A stretch of 64,000 nucleotides of DNA from Gammaproteobacteria bacterium (GCA_021772935.1 JAJFLA010000032.1:1-64000); one strand, 5' to 3'. Shown: positions 1 through 10,755, counted from the first letter of the stretch. Program-made: numbers and translations. The notes: generated by a model not told the origin, from the sequence alone.

Positions 1-199
1 GCAGTTTTACTTCCGTACGACGGATGTAACGGGTGCGGTGACGTTGCCTGATGGTGTAGAGATGGTGATGCCTGGGGACAATGTACAGATGAAAGTAGAG
101 TTAATCGCACCGATTGCGATGGAAGAAGGTCTACGATTCGCAATCCGCGAAGGTGGCCGTACAGTTGGTGCTGGCGTTGTTGCCAAGATCTTTGAATAA
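1..199 (+). CDS. tuf: Elongation factor Tu, 3' end (partial)
   Basis: C-terminal 65 codons of EF-Tu, read from base 2 to a TAA stop at 197-199. EF-Tu is the GTPase that delivers aminoacyl-tRNA to the ribosome in the cytoplasm. The visible part is domain 3, with the conserved [10 protein letters not shown] segment and the ending [11 protein letters not shown]. The 5' part lies outside the window. Only 23 bases separate the stop from rpsJ, so the str and S10 operons appear to be contiguous. Identification is certain; the number of tuf copies in the genome cannot be told from here. Confidence 0.97.
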   Translation, partial: QFYFRTTDVTGAVTLPDGVEMVMPGDNVQMKVELIAPIAMEEGLRFAIREGGRTVGAGVVAKIFE

Positions 200-222
200 G
201 ACGAGTAGAGCGAGCTAAAGAA

Positions 223-534
223 ATGGCTGATCAAAGAATTCGTATCCGGTTGAAAGCATTCGATCATCGTTTGATCGATCGCTCAGCCAGTGAAATTGTG
301 GAAACCGCTAAGCGGACTGGCGCTCAGGTGCGTGGTCCGATCCCGTTGCCCACCCGTATTGAGCGTTTTACTGTGTTGACTTCTCCACATGTCAATAAGG
401 ATGCCCGGGATCAGTATGAAACACGAACACATAAACGCCTGATGGACATTATAGATCCAAATGACAAGACCGTGGATGCGCTAATGAAGCTGGATCTTGC
501 AGCTGGCGTAGATGTACAGATCAAATTGTACTGA
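223..534 (+). CDS. rpsJ: 30S ribosomal protein S10
   Basis: 103 residues, the usual length of S10 (NusE), a protein of the 30S head that also takes part in transcription antitermination with NusB. The N-terminus [19 protein letters not shown] is typical, with the extended loop around the central [19 protein letters not shown] segment. A GAGCGAG sequence upstream of the ATG can act as ribosome binding site. First gene of the S10 cluster and probably co-transcribed from the tuf side, because the 23-base gap leaves no room for a long leader. Confidence 0.98.
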   Translation: MADQRIRIRLKAFDHRLIDRSASEIVETAKRTGAQVRGPIPLPTRIERFTVLTSPHVNKDARDQYETRTHKRLMDIIDPNDKTVDALMKLDLAAGVDVQIKLY

Positions 535-568
535 TCGGTTTGAAGAGAACAGGACGATAGGCAGAACA

Positions 569-1210
569 ATGACGATTGGATTAATAGGCCGCAAACGCGG
601 CATGACCCGAGTGTTTACCGAGCAGGGTGACAGTATTCCTGTGACGGTCATCGAGGTTAGCCCTAACCGTGTTACACAAGTAAAAACTGTGGAGACGGAC
701 GGATACAGCGCATTGCAGGTAACCCTGGGTGACAGACGCAGTAGTTTGGTGAGCAAACCACAAGCAGGGCACTACAGTAAAGCTGAAGTAGAAGCGGGTG
801 AAGGCCTGTGGGAGCTGAGACTGAACAGCGAAGAGGGCAAAGACCTGGAAGCAGGTGCTGTGCTTAATGTGGAACAATTTGAAACCGGCCAGATAGTAGA
901 TGTCACCGGTACGAGCAAGGGTAAAGGTTTTGCCGGGGCCGTAAAACGTCATAATTTTGCAATGCAGGATGCCACCCACGGTAATTCACTATCGCATCGT
1001 GCACCAGGCTCCATAGGCCAGTGCCAGACTCCTGGACGAGTATTCAAGGGGAAGAAGATGGCGGGCCACATGGGTGACGTACGTGTTACCACACAGAATC
1101 TTGAAGTGGTGCAGATCGATGTCGAGCGTAACCTGTTGTTGATCAAGGGCGCGATTCCCGGTGCCAATGGTGGCCAGGTTTCGGTTCGCCCCGCCGTGAA
1201 GATGCACTGA
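569..1210 (+). CDS. rplC: 50S ribosomal protein L3
   Basis: 213 residues from the ATG at 569, which begins [16 protein letters not shown] as in other bacterial L3 proteins. An in-frame start at 512 would overlap rpsJ and add residues unlike L3. L3 binds 23S rRNA close to the peptidyl transferase centre and is an early assembly protein. The conserved loop with [16 protein letters not shown] and KKMAGHMG is present, including the glutamine that is methylated by PrmB in other Gammaproteobacteria. It is followed after 11 bases by rplD. Confidence 0.97.
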   Translation: MTIGLIGRKRGMTRVFTEQGDSIPVTVIEVSPNRVTQVKTVETDGYSALQVTLGDRRSSLVSKPQAGHYSKAEVEAGEGLWELRLNSEEGKDLEAGAVLNVEQFETGQIVDVTGTSKGKGFAGAVKRHNFAMQDATHGNSLSHRAPGSIGQCQTPGRVFKGKKMAGHMGDVRVTTQNLEVVQIDVERNLLLIKGAIPGANGGQVSVRPAVKMH

Positions 1211-1221
1211 GGAGAATGATG

Positions 1222-1824
1222 ATGAAACTCGCAGTTGCAGGTGGAAAGGCCATTAAGGTTTCGGAAGCTACTTTTGGACGTGACTTTTCTGAAGCACTGG
1301 TTCATCAGGTCGTGACAGCCTATTTGGCAGGCGGACGTGCAGGAACCAAGGCACAAAAAACCCGTTCAGATGTACGCGGTGGTGGACGTAAACCCTGGCG
1401 TCAGAAAGGTACTGGTCGCGCACGGGCCGGTACCATTCGTAGCCCATTATGGCGTGGTGGTGGCAGGACCTTTGCGGCCCGGCCTCAGGACCATTCACAA
1501 AAGGTGAACCGAAAGATGTACCGTGGTGCATTGCAGGCCATCCTTTCAGAGTTGGTTCGTCAAGAACGCTTGGTTGTGCTGGATTCATTCGAGCTCAGCA
1601 CACCGAAAACCAGTGACTTGCTGACGAAGTTGGCAGAACAGGGTTTTGAGAAGGGTTTGATTGTTACATCAGAAGTTGATGGGAATTTGTTCCTGGCAGC
1701 GCGTAATGTACCCAATGTTTATGTGTTGGATGTTGCAGGCCTGGATCCTGTCAGTCTGGTGGCCGCAGACAAAGTAATTATGACTGTTGAAGCAGTTAAG
1801 AAGATTGAGGAGTGGTTGGGATGA
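1222..1824 (+). CDS. rplD: 50S ribosomal protein L4
   Basis: L4, about 200 residues; in Escherichia coli it also represses its own operon. Three consecutive ATG codons occur at 1216, 1219 and 1222. The third is chosen because GGAG at 1211-1214 then has a 7-base spacer and the N-terminus aligns with the family. The long loop with [20 protein letters not shown] and the [13 protein letters not shown] stretch are diagnostic. Its stop overlaps the rplW start as ATGA. Confidence 0.96.
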   Translation: MKLAVAGGKAIKVSEATFGRDFSEALVHQVVTAYLAGGRAGTKAQKTRSDVRGGGRKPWRQKGTGRARAGTIRSPLWRGGGRTFAARPQDHSQKVNRKMYRGALQAILSELVRQERLVVLDSFELSTPKTSDLLTKLAEQGFEKGLIVTSEVDGNLFLAARNVPNVYVLDVAGLDPVSLVAADKVIMTVEAVKKIEEWLG

Positions 1825-2123
1825 GCAATGAACGCTTATTTAAGGTTTTGCTTTCTCCTCGGATGACTGAAAAGTCAACCAGGGTTGCTGAAACTAGTAA
1901 TCAGTACGTTTTTAAAGTGACCACCGATTCCAATAAGAAAGAGATCAAGGACGCCGTTGAAAAGCTGTTCGAGGTCAATGTAGAGTCAGTTCGCATTGTT
2001 AATGTTAAAGGTAAGAGCAAGTCATTCAAGCTCCGTACCGGCAAGCGTAACGACTGGAAAAAAGCATATGTTCGCGTACAGGAAGGACAAGTAATTGACT
2101 TCCTGGGCGGGGAAACAGTTTAA
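1821..2123 (+). CDS. rplW: 50S ribosomal protein L23
   Basis: 100 residues, the usual size. L23 lies at the polypeptide exit tunnel and is the docking site for trigger factor and SRP. The start [19 protein letters not shown] fits the family. The ATG at 1821 overlaps the rplD stop by four bases, which implies translational coupling. A start at 1812 is open in frame but is less likely. Followed after 12 bases by rplB. Confidence 0.97.
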   Translation: MSNERLFKVLLSPRMTEKSTRVAETSNQYVFKVTTDSNKKEIKDAVEKLFEVNVESVRIVNVKGKSKSFKLRTGKRNDWKKAYVRVQEGQVIDFLGGETV

Positions 2124-2135
2124 GGATATTTGGTT

Positions 2136-2960
2136 ATGGCAATTGTTAAGGCAAAACCAACTTCACCAGGACGTCGTGGTGTTGTGCAGGTCAAACATGA
2201 TCACCTGCACAAAGGTGCACCACATGCGGCGCTACTGGAGAAAAAATCACGCACTGGTGGTCGCAATAATGCCGGTCGCATAACGACGCGTCATCGTGGT
2301 GGTGGTCATAAAAAGCATTATCGTGTTATTGACTTTAAGCGTGATAAGGATGGTATCGATGCTCGTGTTGAGCGGATTGAGCATGATCCGAATCGCACAG
2401 CGCATATTGCCCTGGTTCTGTACGCAGACGGTGAACGTCGTTATATCATTGCACCTAAGGGTTTGCGTTCCGGTGATCCGGTCAAGAGCGGTCGTGATGC
2501 AGCTATCAAACCGGGTAACTGCTTACCATTGCGTAACATACCTGTGGGTACAGTGGTACATTGCGTGGAAATGAAGCCGGGCAAAGGCGCGCAACTGGCA
2601 CGAAGTGCCGGTGCAGCTGTTCAGGTGGTCGCGCGCGAGGGTCAGTATGCAACTTTAAGGTTACGTTCAGGTGAAATGCGGAAAATCCCAACGCGCTGTC
2701 GTGCAACGATTGGTGAGGTTTCGAATTCCGAGCATAATCTGGAAAAACTCGGTAAGGCCGGTGCTAAACGTTGGCGCGGGGTTCGTCCAACCGTTCGTGG
2801 TGTAGCCATGAACCCGGTGGATCACCCGCACGGTGGTGGTGAAGGCCGTACTTCGGGTGGCCGTCACCCGGTTTCACCCTGGGGTGTTCCGACCAAGGGA
2901 TACAAGACTCGCAGTAACAAGCGTACGGACAAGTATATAGTCCGTCGGTCTGGAAAATAA
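2136..2960 (+). CDS. rplB: 50S ribosomal protein L2
   Basis: 274 residues, one more than the E. coli protein. L2 binds 23S rRNA, bridges to the 30S subunit and is needed for peptidyl transferase activity. The C-terminal hallmark [14 protein letters not shown], with the functionally important histidine, is intact. The ATG at 2136 has AAGGAT about 8 bases upstream; the in-frame TTG at 2130 is rejected. Part of the S10 operon. Confidence 0.98.
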   Translation: MAIVKAKPTSPGRRGVVQVKHDHLHKGAPHAALLEKKSRTGGRNNAGRITTRHRGGGHKKHYRVIDFKRDKDGIDARVERIEHDPNRTAHIALVLYADGERRYIIAPKGLRSGDPVKSGRDAAIKPGNCLPLRNIPVGTVVHCVEMKPGKGAQLARSAGAAVQVVAREGQYATLRLRSGEMRKIPTRCRATIGEVSNSEHNLEKLGKAGAKRWRGVRPTVRGVAMNPVDHPHGGGEGRTSGGRHPVSPWGVPTKGYKTRSNKRTDKYIVRRSGK

Positions 2961-2972
2961 CGGATAGCGAAC

Positions 2973-3245
2973 ATGGCAAGATCGATTAAAAAAGGACCTT
3001 TCATTGACCATCATCTGGCAAAGAAAGTAGCAGATTCAGTTGAGACTAATAATAAACGTCCGATCAAGACTTGGTCTCGGCGTTCGATGATTCTGCCGGA
3101 GATGGTTGGTTTAACCATTGCTGTACATAACGGACGGCAACACGTACCGATCTTGATCAATGATCAGATGATTGGGCACAAGCTGGGTGAATTTGCGCAA
3201 ACCCGGACCTTTAGAGGTCATTCTGGCGATCGCAAGACCAAGTAG
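2973..3245 (+). CDS. rpsS: 30S ribosomal protein S19
   Basis: 90 residues beginning [15 protein letters not shown], a signature of S19, which forms a complex with S13 in the 30S head near the A-site tRNA. The conserved [19 protein letters not shown] and [16 protein letters not shown] segments are complete. Located between rplB and rplV as in all S10 operons. Confidence 0.98.
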   Translation: MARSIKKGPFIDHHLAKKVADSVETNNKRPIKTWSRRSMILPEMVGLTIAVHNGRQHVPILINDQMIGHKLGEFAQTRTFRGHSGDRKTK

Positions 3246-3254
3246 GTAATGACC

Positions 3255-3590
3255 ATGAATGCAACAGCAAAATTGAGAGGCGCAAGAATTTCGGCGCAAA
3301 AAGTTCGTCTGGTAGCGGATCAGGTTCGTGGTATGCCGGTTGAGAAAGCCGAGCAACTGCTGGCTTTCAGCACCAAAAAAGCAGCCCGCATTATGAAGAA
3401 GGTATTGCTTTCTGCAATTGCGAACGCTGAGCACAATGATGGTGCAGATATCGATGAATTGAGTATCTCTACTGTCATGGTTGACGAGGGCCCGACATTG
3501 AAACGGGGTAGAGCACGTGCCAAAGGGCGCGGTACAAAGATTTTGAAACGGACCAGTCATATTACGTTGACTGTGGCCGACAGCGAATAG
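3255..3590 (+). CDS. rplV: 50S ribosomal protein L22
   Basis: 111 residues. L22 lines the exit tunnel with a long beta hairpin, near the macrolide site. The ATG at 3255 is preferred over the one at 3249 because AGTAGG at 3241-3246 is then spaced 8 bases away. The segments [24 protein letters not shown] and [18 protein letters not shown] are conserved. The gene sits 9 bases after rpsS and 15 before rpsC. Confidence 0.96.
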   Translation: MNATAKLRGARISAQKVRLVADQVRGMPVEKAEQLLAFSTKKAARIMKKVLLSAIANAEHNDGADIDELSISTVMVDEGPTLKRGRARAKGRGTKILKRTSHITLTVADSE

Positions 3591-3605
3591 ACCAGGACAA
3601 ATATT

Positions 3606-4283
3606 ATGGGTCAAAAGGTACATCCAATCGGTATCCGTCTGGGCATATCCAAGGACTGGAATTCAACTTGGTATGCCGAGCATGGCGAATATGCAGAAAT
3701 GCTGAATTCTGATCTTGCGGTCAGAGCCTATCTGCAACAGCGTCTGAAACAGGCAGCGGTAAGCCGTATACAGATCGAGCGGCCAGCGAAAACAGCCCGT
3801 ATCACTATACATACGGCAAGACCGGGTATTGTGATTGGTAAGAAGGGTGAGGATATTGAACGTCTTCGCCGTGAAGTAACTGCACGGATGGGCGTTCCAA
3901 CCCACATCTCGGTAGCTGAAATTCGCAAGCCGGAGCTGGACGCACAGCTGGTAGCTGAAGGTATTGCACAGCAACTTGAACGCCGCATTATGTTCCGTCG
4001 TGCAATGAAGCGTGCGGTTGGTAATTCGATGCGTCTTGGTGCCCTGGGCATCAAAGTGAAGCTGTCAGGTCGTTTGAATGGTGCTGATATTGCGCGCAGC
4101 GAATGGTATCGCGAAGGTCAGGTGCCTTTACATACACTACGCGCGGATGTGGATTACGGCGTTGTTGAGGCTGCTACAACCTATGGCATCCTCGGTGTCA
4201 AAGTTTGGATTTACAAGGGCGAAGTATTCGACCTGTATGCAGCCAAACCTGAAAAGTCTGGCAACAAGACCGGCACCAACTAG
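3606..4283 (+). CDS. rpsC: 30S ribosomal protein S3
   Basis: 225 residues. S3 forms part of the mRNA entry channel and has a KH domain. [20 protein letters not shown] is the standard N-terminus; the KH motif appears as [15 protein letters not shown], and the C-terminal domain holds [17 protein letters not shown]. Length and order are normal. Confidence 0.98.
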   Translation: MGQKVHPIGIRLGISKDWNSTWYAEHGEYAEMLNSDLAVRAYLQQRLKQAAVSRIQIERPAKTARITIHTARPGIVIGKKGEDIERLRREVTARMGVPTHISVAEIRKPELDAQLVAEGIAQQLERRIMFRRAMKRAVGNSMRLGALGIKVKLSGRLNGADIARSEWYREGQVPLHTLRADVDYGVVEAATTYGILGVKVWIYKGEVFDLYAAKPEKSGNKTGTN

Positions 4284-4294
4284 GAGACTGAGTG

Positions 4295-4708
4295 ATGTTG
4301 CAGCCAAAACGAACAAAATTCAGAAAGCAGATGAAGGGGCGTAACCGTGGCATGGCCCAGGTGGGTAACCGTGTCAGCTTCGGTGAGTATGGACTTAAAG
4401 CTACGACGCGAGGGTTTATAACTGCGCGCCAGATCGAAGCTGCTAGACGTGCCATTACCCGTTATGTAAAACGCGGCGGAAAATTGTGGATCCGTGTGTT
4501 TCCTGATAAACCGATCACCAAGAAACCGGTTGAAGTCCGCATGGGTAAAGGTAAAGGCAACGTGGAATACTGGGTTGCCCCAATTCAGCCTGGTCGTGTG
4601 CTCTATGAAATTCAAGGTGTTTCTGAGGAAGCTGCTCGTGAAGCATTCCGCCTGGCTTCGGCCAAACTGGCGGTGAAGACCACCTTTGTATCGAGATCGG
4701 TGATGTAA
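4295..4708 (+). CDS. rplP: 50S ribosomal protein L16
   Basis: 137 residues from ATG 4295, which begins [25 protein letters not shown] at 4283-4288 is the binding site. L16 organises the A-site region of the 50S subunit. [11 protein letters not shown] and [13 protein letters not shown] are diagnostic. Its TAA stop shares one base with the rpmC start. Confidence 0.97.
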   Translation: MLQPKRTKFRKQMKGRNRGMAQVGNRVSFGEYGLKATTRGFITARQIEAARRAITRYVKRGGKLWIRVFPDKPITKKPVEVRMGKGKGNVEYWVAPIQPGRVLYEIQGVSEEAAREAFRLASAKLAVKTTFVSRSVM

Positions 4709-4911
4709 TGGACGTAAATGAAATGAAAAGCAAGACGGTAGTTGAATTGCGTGATGAGCTTAAAGGCTTATTACAGGAACAGTTCAGCCTAAGAATGCAA
4801 AAAGGAATGGGTCAAATGACCAATGTTCATGAACTGCGTCGTGTACGTCGTGATATAGCACGAATCAAGACCGTCATGAGTGATAAATCAACTGAAGGTA
4901 ATGCGGCATGA
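4708..4911 (+). CDS. rpmC: 50S ribosomal protein L29
   Basis: 67 residues. L29 is a small helical hairpin protein beside L23 at the tunnel exit. The spacing from the first Met to [11 protein letters not shown] matches the E. coli protein, supporting the start at 4708 over the internal ATG at 4723. It overlaps rplP by one base and rpsQ by four, so all three are probably translationally coupled. Confidence 0.95.
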   Translation: MDVNEMKSKTVVELRDELKGLLQEQFSLRMQKGMGQMTNVHELRRVRRDIARIKTVMSDKSTEGNAA

Positions 4912-5168
4912 GTACGACACAAGAAATCAAGCGCACGCAGACTGGGCGAGTTGTCAGCAATAAAATGGATAAGAGTGTGACAGTACTGCTTGAGCGTCAG
5001 GTCAAGCATGCGTTGTATGGGAAATACATTAAGCGCTCCACCAAGGTTAGTGCACACGACGAAGAAAACAATTGTGGAGAAGGCGATAAAGTTTTAATCG
5101 CTGAGTGCCGTCCTCTTTCTAAATCAAAGAGCTGGCGGGTAATTGAGATTCTGGAGCGGGCACAATAG
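4908..5168 (+). CDS. rpsQ: 30S ribosomal protein S17
   Basis: 86 residues. S17 is an OB-fold primary binding protein of 16S r[21 protein letters not shown] and [16 protein letters not shown] are typical. The ATG overlaps the rpmC TGA. This is the last gene of the classical S10 operon; the following 33 bases before rplN contain no clear terminator, so read-through into the spc genes is expected. Confidence 0.97.
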   Translation: MSTTQEIKRTQTGRVVSNKMDKSVTVLLERQVKHALYGKYIKRSTKVSAHDEENNCGEGDKVLIAECRPLSKSKSWRVIEILERAQ

Positions 5169-5201
5169 CCCGACCATCGGTTCGAGCCGGAGAATACTAA
5201 A

Positions 5202-5570
5202 ATGATTCAAATGCAGTCCATGTTGACAGCTGCCGACAACAGCGGTGCACGTCGGGTGATGTGTATTAAGGTGCTGGGTGGTTCCAAGCGGCGTTATGCG
5301 CGTATTGGCGACATCATCAAGGTGTCCGTCAAGGATGCGATTCCACGCGGTAAAGTCAAGAAGGGTGAGGTATATGATGCGGTTGTCGTGCGTACCAGAA
5401 GTGGTGTGCGTCGCAGTGATGGTTCGCTGATCCGGTTTGATACCAATGCAGCAGTGCTGTTGAGTCCGAAACTGGAGCCAATCGGTACGCGTATTTTTGG
5501 ACCGGTTACACGTGAATTGCGTTCAGAGCGGTTTATGAAGATTGTCTCGCTTGCACCTGAAGTGCTTTGA
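5202..5570 (+). CDS. rplN: 50S ribosomal protein L14
   Basis: 122 residues, exactly the common length. L14 binds 23S rRNA near the inter-subunit bridge and the GTPase centre. [21 protein letters not shown] is the family signature, and the C-terminal ARELR-like ending appears as [27 protein letters not shown] site precedes the start. First gene of the spc set. Confidence 0.98.
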   Translation: MIQMQSMLTAADNSGARRVMCIKVLGGSKRRYARIGDIIKVSVKDAIPRGKVKKGEVYDAVVVRTRSGVRRSDGSLIRFDTNAAVLLSPKLEPIGTRIFGPVTRELRSERFMKIVSLAPEVL

Positions 5571-5586
5571 GCGGGAGGAGTAAGAG

Positions 5587-5904
5587 ATGAAACGTATACA
5601 TAAAGGCGATGAGGTAATCGTTACAACGGGTCGCAGCAAAGGCACGCGGGGCCACGTACTCCAGATTTTGGATAGCGAACGCTTGCTGGTCGAAAATGTG
5701 AATATGATAAAGCGCCACACAAAACCTGATCCGGGTCGAAATAAGCCAGGCGGCATTGTTGAAAAGGAAGCATCGATTCACATTTCCAACGTGGCAATGT
5801 TTAATCCGGCGACCGGAAAAGCAGATCGTATCGGCTTTAAATCGCTGGAAGATGGCAAAAAGGTGCGTATTTTTAAATCCACCGGCGAAGCCGTCGAAAT
5901 CTAG
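5587..5904 (+). CDS. rplX: 50S ribosomal protein L24
   Basis: 105 residues. L24 starts 50S assembly. The KOW motif is visible at the N-terminus ([18 protein letters not shown]), followed by [11 protein letters not shown] and the [16 protein letters not shown] stretch. A strong GGGAGGAG lies upstream. 11 bases separate it from rplE. Confidence 0.97.
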   Translation: MKRIHKGDEVIVTTGRSKGTRGHVLQILDSERLLVENVNMIKRHTKPDPGRNKPGGIVEKEASIHISNVAMFNPATGKADRIGFKSLEDGKKVRIFKSTGEAVEI

Positions 5905-5915
5905 AGATCAGTAAA

Positions 5916-6458
5916 ATGTCCAGATTACAAACACACTACAAAGAAACACTCACTCCACAATTGATGGATAAGCTTGCGCTTAAGAACATCATGGAAGTGC
6001 CAAAAATCACCAAGATTACGTTAAATATGGGTGTGGGCGAAGCTGTGACCGATAAAAAGGTTATGGCTCACGCAACCGCAGATATGATGGTAATTGCCGG
6101 CCAGAAACCGATTGTCATCAACGCACGAAAATCGGTGGCTTCATTCAAGATTCGTGATGGTTGGCCGGTAGGTTGCAAGGTTACGTTACGACGTGAGCGC
6201 ATGTACGAATTTTTGGATCGCCTGGTTAATATTTCCATTCCACGTATTCGTGATTTTCGTGGATTAAACCGAAAATCGTTTGATGGTCGGGGTAATTACA
6301 GTTTTGGTATCGCGGAGCAGATCATGTTCCCTGAAATCGACTTTGACAAAATTGACACTATTCGCGGTATGGATATCATCATTACCACGAATGCAAGAAA
6401 CGATGCGGAAGGATTGGCCCTGTTACAGGCTTTCAACTTTCCGTTCAAAGATAAATAG
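5916..6458 (+). CDS. rplE: 50S ribosomal protein L5
   Basis: 180 residues. L5 binds 5S rRNA and contacts the P-site tRNA. The segments [35 protein letters not shown] and [19 protein letters not shown] are highly conserved. In E. coli the S8 repressor acts near the start of this gene; I did not try to fold an equivalent site here. Confidence 0.98.
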   Translation: MSRLQTHYKETLTPQLMDKLALKNIMEVPKITKITLNMGVGEAVTDKKVMAHATADMMVIAGQKPIVINARKSVASFKIRDGWPVGCKVTLRRERMYEFLDRLVNISIPRIRDFRGLNRKSFDGRGNYSFGIAEQIMFPEIDFDKIDTIRGMDIIITTNARNDAEGLALLQAFNFPFKDK

Positions 6459-6472
6459 GTAAGGACCTTAGC

Positions 6473-6778
6473 ATGGCAAAAGTATCTATGATCAATCGCG
6501 AGAAGCGGCGCACCAAGCTAGTCGGCAAATATGTCAATAAGCGCACCGAGCTCAAGGCGATCATTGCGGACCCGGAAGTTGGGTTTGAAGAGAAACAGCA
6601 GGCAATGTTTTCGTTGCAAAAGTTACCGCGGGATTCCAGCCCGGTACGTCAACGTAATCGTTGTCAAATTACCGGTCGTCCACGTGGGTTCTATCGCAAA
6701 TTCGGACTGTCCCGTAATAAGCTGCGCGAAGCTACCATGCGGGGCGACGTTCCAGGGCTAAGAAAGGCCAGCTGGTAA
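6473..6778 (+). CDS. rpsN: 30S ribosomal protein S14
   Basis: 101 residues, the long zinc-free (C-minus) form of S14, as expected for Gammaproteobacteria: no CxxC pairs are present. [13 protein letters not shown] and [19 protein letters not shown] are conserved. A hairpin-forming repeat follows in the 53-base gap before rpsH. Confidence 0.97.
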   Translation: MAKVSMINREKRRTKLVGKYVNKRTELKAIIADPEVGFEEKQQAMFSLQKLPRDSSPVRQRNRCQITGRPRGFYRKFGLSRNKLREATMRGDVPGLRKASW

Positions 6779-6789
6779 CAGACAACAAG

Positions 6790-6804
6790 CTGGTCTCAGA
6801 CCAG
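6790..6804 (+). other. Small hairpin between rpsN and rpsH
   Basis: The sequence CTGGTC, TCA, GACCAG is a perfect 6-bp inverted repeat with a 3-base loop inside the rpsN-rpsH gap. No T-run follows, so it is not a terminator; it could be an mRNA processing or stability element. The structure is only predicted from base pairing. Confidence 0.4.
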
Positions 6805-6831
6805 TTCTAAAATGAAACAAGGTATTTAATC

Positions 6832-7227
6832 ATGAGTATGAGTGATCCGATTGCCGACATGCTGACACGTATCAGAAATGGACAGTCAGCCAGTAAAGTA
6901 CTGGTAAGTATGCCGAACTCAAAAGTCAAAGTGGGTATAGCCTCCGTATTGAAAGATGAAGGTTACATCACAGACTTTCGCGTCGATGAAAACAACGGTA
7001 AGCCAAATCTGGAAGTTACACTTAAGTACTTTGAAGGACGTGGCGTTATAGATAGCATAAAACGGGCGAGCCGCCCCGGTCTGCGCGTGTATCGTCGTAA
7101 AGACGAGCTACCGCGTGTTCTTGATGGCCTGGGTATTGCAATTGTAAGTACTTCACGCGGCTTTATGACTGACGTGGCAGCTCGGTCTGCTGGTCACGGC
7201 GGCGAAATCATTTGTTTCGTGGCCTAG
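6832..7227 (+). CDS. rpsH: 30S ribosomal protein S8
   Basis: 131 residues. S8 binds the central domain of 16S rRNA and is the spc operon repressor in E. coli. The N-terminus [18 protein letters not shown] and the C-terminal segments [20 protein letters not shown] and [11 protein letters not shown] are standard. The start MSM is kept because the same M-S-M start is usual in the family. Confidence 0.97.
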   Translation: MSMSDPIADMLTRIRNGQSASKVLVSMPNSKVKVGIASVLKDEGYITDFRVDENNGKPNLEVTLKYFEGRGVIDSIKRASRPGLRVYRRKDELPRVLDGLGIAIVSTSRGFMTDVAARSAGHGGEIICFVA

Positions 7228-7253
7228 TGCCTGTTAATTATTAGGAGACTACT

Positions 7254-7781
7254 ATGTCACGCGTAGCCAAAAATCCAATAAAACTGCCCTCTGGTGTGGA
7301 TATTAACATCAGTGGTTCGCAGGTAAACGTAAAAGGTCCCAAGGGTAATCTCGCATTGGTTTTGCATCCTGACGTCTGCCTGAATGAAACCGATGGCGAG
7401 TACATAGTAAAGCCGAGCGATGGTAAGAGTTTTGCGATGGCTGGCACATTTAGGGCGCTGGTTAATAATATGGTCACTGGTGTAACCGCTGGTTTTCAGA
7501 AGAAACTGCAACTGGTCGGTGTGGGTTATCGCGCACAACTTCAGGGTAGCAAACTGAATCTTGCGTTGGGTTTTTCCCACCCGGTTGAATATAGCGCACC
7601 TGAAGGCGTTACGATTGAAACTCCTTCGCAGACGGAAATCATTGTGAGTGGATGTGACAAGCAAAAAGTTGGTCAAGTTGCAGCCGAGATACGATCATAC
7701 CGACCACCTGAGCCTTACAAGGGTAAAGGTGTGCGTTATGCCGATGAACGTGTTGTCAGGAAGGAAGCTAAAAAGGCTTAA
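7254..7781 (+). CDS. rplF: 50S ribosomal protein L6
   Basis: 175 residues. L6 has two similar domains and lies at the base of the L7/L12 stalk near the sarcin-ricin loop. [27 protein letters not shown] and the ending [19 protein letters not shown] are typical. Start supported by AGGAG at 7243-7247. The gap to rplR contains a second short hairpin. Confidence 0.97.
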   Translation: MSRVAKNPIKLPSGVDINISGSQVNVKGPKGNLALVLHPDVCLNETDGEYIVKPSDGKSFAMAGTFRALVNNMVTGVTAGFQKKLQLVGVGYRAQLQGSKLNLALGFSHPVEYSAPEGVTIETPSQTEIIVSGCDKQKVGQVAAEIRSYRPPEPYKGKGVRYADERVVRKEAKKA

Positions 7782-7800
7782 TTTTGGTCTTTAATGGCGC

Positions 7801-7816
7801 GGTCTGAAATTAGACC
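7801..7816 (+). other. Small hairpin between rplF and rplR
   Basis: GGTCT and AGACC form a perfect 5-bp inverted repeat with a 6-base loop in the 59-base rplF-rplR gap, about 25 bases before the rplR start. No T-run follows. It resembles the rpsN-rpsH hairpin in carrying a GGTCT/AGACC core. Function unknown. Confidence 0.3.
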
Positions 7817-7840
7817 TTGCTTGCTTAAGAGGAATGAGTA

Positions 7841-8194
7841 ATGGATAAGAAAACAGCACGATTGCGCAGGGCTAAAAAGGCCCGTGCACACATTCGCCGC
7901 ATGGGCGTGGCCCGTCTGACGGTGCACCGCAGTGGACGTCATATTTATGCGCAGGTCATTTCGGCACAAGGTGGAAGCGTTATCGCTGCTGCCTCGACAT
8001 TGCAAAAAGATTTGCGTACTAGCTTGACCAGCACCAGCAATAAGGATGCTGCCAAGGCTGTTGGCAAAGCAGTAGCTGAAAGAGCGGTGGCTGCTGGTGT
8101 ATTGGATGTTGCATTTGATCGCTCTGGCTACCGTTACCACGGTAGGGTAGCCGAATTGGCCGATGCCGCACGTGAAAGCGGACTTAAATTTTAG
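7841..8194 (+). CDS. rplR: 50S ribosomal protein L18
   Basis: 117 residues. L18 binds 5S rRNA together with L5 and L25 and brings it into the 50S subunit. The basic N-terminus [18 protein letters not shown] and the segments [16 protein letters not shown] and [19 protein letters not shown] identify it. AAGAGGAA precedes the ATG. Confidence 0.97.
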   Translation: MDKKTARLRRAKKARAHIRRMGVARLTVHRSGRHIYAQVISAQGGSVIAAASTLQKDLRTSLTSTSNKDAAKAVGKAVAERAVAAGVLDVAFDRSGYRYHGRVAELADAARESGLKF

Positions 8195-8232
8195 TTCGCC
8201 CCACTGACTGAATCAGGAAAGCAGGTATAAAA

Positions 8233-8745
8233 ATGTCAAGAATGGACAGAGATAATGGCGACGGGATGCTGGAAAAGCTGGTAGCCGTCAACCGTGTTGC
8301 CAAGGTTGTTAAAGGTGGACGTGTGTTCGGTTTTACAGCACTGAGTGTTGTTGGTGATGGTAACGGCAAGGTCGGATTTGGCTATGGAAAGGCTAAGGAA
8401 GTTCCTGTTGCGATCCAAAAATCCATGGAGAAAGCACGTCGTGACATGGTCACAATTTCACTCAAAGATGGCACATTGTGGCATCCGGTGAAAGCCAGTC
8501 ACAGTGGCTCAAAAATCTATATGCAACCTGCTTCAGAAGGTACTGGCGTTATTGCTGGTGGCGCTATGCGAGCTGTATTGGAAACGGTTGGTGTTCACAA
8601 CGTACTTGCAAAAAGCGTTGGTTCCAATACGCCGATTAACCTGGTCCGTGCGACCATCAAGGGTCTCATAGCCATGCATAACCCGGAATCAATTGCAGCC
8701 AAACGAGGCAAACCGGTTGATGAGATCCTGGCGAACCATAACTGA
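8233..8745 (+). CDS. rpsE: 30S ribosomal protein S5
   Basis: 170 residues. S5 lines the mRNA entry channel and affects translational accuracy. The segments [36 protein letters not shown] and [17 protein letters not shown] are conserved, including the loop where spectinomycin resistance changes occur; it looks wild type (VVKGGR). Start at ATG 8233. Confidence 0.97.
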   Translation: MSRMDRDNGDGMLEKLVAVNRVAKVVKGGRVFGFTALSVVGDGNGKVGFGYGKAKEVPVAIQKSMEKARRDMVTISLKDGTLWHPVKASHSGSKIYMQPASEGTGVIAGGAMRAVLETVGVHNVLAKSVGSNTPINLVRATIKGLIAMHNPESIAAKRGKPVDEILANHN

Positions 8746-8753
8746 GCAGAATA

Positions 8754-8942
8754 ATGGCTAAGAAACAACAAATAAATGTAACGCTGGTCCGTTCACCGAT
8801 CGGAACCCAGCCCAAACACAGAGAATGCATTCGTGGTCTCGGCCTAAAGCGTATGCACCAGACCGTGACACTGGAAGATACACCTTCTGTGCGTGGTATG
8901 GTTAATAAAGTTTATTACATGGTACGAGTGGAAGCGGTCTAA
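8754..8942 (+). CDS. rpmD: 50S ribosomal protein L30
   Basis: 62 residues, the bacterial short form of L30. [20 protein letters not shown] and the ending [15 protein letters not shown] are diagnostic. Spaced 8 bases after rpsE. Confidence 0.96.
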   Translation: MAKKQQINVTLVRSPIGTQPKHRECIRGLGLKRMHQTVTLEDTPSVRGMVNKVYYMVRVEAV

Positions 8943-8980
8943 GGCGCTTTTGCGAGCCTGTTTAAAAGGAAAGTACAGTC

Positions 8981-9412
8981 ATGAAATTGAATACAATCAG
9001 CCCCGCCGAGGGTAGCAAAAGGAACCGTAAACGGGTTGGCCGAGGTATTGGCTCAACCGATGGCAAGACCGCTGGTCGTGGACATAAAGGCCAGAAATCA
9101 CGTTCTGGCGGTTTTCATAAGGTCGGTTTTGAGGGTGGTCAAATGCCTTTACAACGTCGTTTGCCAAAACGTGGATTTGCCTCGCTGACTGCGCGCTACA
9201 AAGCAGAAGTTCGTCTGTACCACATCGCAGCCATGGAAGCCGATGTTATTGATATGGAAACATTGAAAAAAGCAGGCATTGTCAAACACGATGCAAAAAA
9301 AGTAAAAGTCATTAACACTGGTGAAGTTGGTCGTGCGGTTACGTTGAAAGGCCTGGCTGTTACCAAGGGTGCACAAGCCGCGATTGAAGCAGCGGGCGGA
9401 AAGGTCGAATAA
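8981..9412 (+). CDS. rplO: 50S ribosomal protein L15
   Basis: 143 residues. L15 is a late-assembly protein with a long unstructured Gly/Lys/Arg-rich N-terminal half ([20 protein letters not shown]) that threads into the 50S core. The TAA stop shares its last base with the secY ATG, suggesting coupled translation. Confidence 0.97.
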   Translation: MKLNTISPAEGSKRNRKRVGRGIGSTDGKTAGRGHKGQKSRSGGFHKVGFEGGQMPLQRRLPKRGFASLTARYKAEVRLYHIAAMEADVIDMETLKKAGIVKHDAKKVKVINTGEVGRAVTLKGLAVTKGAQAAIEAAGGKVE

Positions 9413-10755
9413 TGGCGAAGACGCCTTCACAAGTTGCAGAGACACTTGGTGGTCTTGGTCGGTTGACCGAGTTACGGCAGCGCTTGTTGTTCGTGCTTGC
9501 AGCACTGATTGTGTATCGTGTCGGTACCTTTATTCCGGTTCCAGGTATCAATCCACAGCAACTGCTCCAGTTTATGGATACCCAGCAGGGCACCATCATT
9601 GATGTATTTAATATGTTCACGGGTGGGGCGTTAGAACGTATGTCGTTGTTTGCATTAGGTGTAATGCCATACATTTCTGCCTCGATTATTATGCAGTTAA
9701 TGAGTAGTGCGATACCACAACTACAACAGTTGAAGAAAGAGGGTTCCAGTGGTCGCCAGAAGATCACTCAGTACACACGTATTTTTACCGTGCTGCTGGC
9801 AGCGATACAAGCTGGAAGTATTGCATTGGCTTTGCAGAGTCAAGGCACCATGGTTTTTTCACCAGGTTTTGGATTTGTTTTCACTGCGATGATTTCCTTT
9901 ACCGCAGGTACATTATTCCTAATGTGGCTGGGTGAACAGATTACCGAAAGAGGTGTGGGTAACGGCATTTCGTTGATCATTTTTGCAGGTATTGTTGCCG
10001 GTTTACCACGTGCTATCGCGGGTACGCTTGAGCTTGTTAATACTGGCCAATTGAGCATACCAGCGACCTTGTTTATCTTGCTTCTTGTTCTTGGAGTGGT
10101 TTATTTTATTGTTCGGGTAGAACGTGGTCAGCGGCGCATTACAGTTAATTACGCCCAGCGTCAGGGTAGGGTTGCTTACCAGAACCAGGCAACGCATTTA
10201 CCGTTGAAGCTGAATATGTCGGGTGTGATTCCGGCGATCTTTGCATCCAGTCTGGTGATTTTCCCGTCTACACTGGCGACCTGGTTTTCCAGCTCGGAAA
10301 ACATGGGTTGGTTGACGGATGTATCGGCTGCACTAACACCGGGCAATTTGCCGTACACACTTTTGTATTCGTCCCTGATTATATTTTTCTGTTTCTTCTA
10401 CACGGCGTTGGTTTTTAATTCCAAAGAAACAGCAGACAACCTGAAGAAGTCCGGTGCATTTATACCCGGAATACGTCCCGGTCGGCACACAGCCGATTAT
10501 ATTGACAATGTGCTCACCCGGTTAACGATGGTTGGTTCCTTGTATCTGGTCGCAGTTTGTCTGTTACCAGACATTCTCCGAGTTATTTGGGCAGTGCCGT
10601 TCTATTTTGGTGGTACGTCGGTGCTAATTGTTGTGGTTGTCATCATGGACTTCATTGCCCAGGTGCAGGCACATTTGATATCACACAAGTACGATAACCT
10701 GATGAAAAAGGCAAACCTGAAGTCATACGGACGTTCGGGTGTAGTACGCAAATAA
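9412..10755 (+). CDS. secY: Protein translocase subunit SecY
   Basis: 447 residues, an inner-membrane protein with about ten transmembrane helices that forms the Sec translocation channel with SecE and SecG. Conserved features include the first helix preceded by [18 protein letters not shown], the plug region, the loop [13 protein letters not shown] and the C-terminal cytoplasmic loop with [19 protein letters not shown]. The start overlaps rplO by one base. A folded intergenic region separates it from rpmJ. Confidence 0.98.
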   Translation: MAKTPSQVAETLGGLGRLTELRQRLLFVLAALIVYRVGTFIPVPGINPQQLLQFMDTQQGTIIDVFNMFTGGALERMSLFALGVMPYISASIIMQLMSSAIPQLQQLKKEGSSGRQKITQYTRIFTVLLAAIQAGSIALALQSQGTMVFSPGFGFVFTAMISFTAGTLFLMWLGEQITERGVGNGISLIIFAGIVAGLPRAIAGTLELVNTGQLSIPATLFILLLVLGVVYFIVRVERGQRRITVNYAQRQGRVAYQNQATHLPLKLNMSGVIPAIFASSLVIFPSTLATWFSSSENMGWLTDVSAALTPGNLPYTLLYSSLIIFFCFFYTALVFNSKETADNLKKSGAFIPGIRPGRHTADYIDNVLTRLTMVGSLYLVAVCLLPDILRVIWAVPFYFGGTSVLIVVVVIMDFIAQVQAHLISHKYDNLMKKANLKSYGRSGVVRK

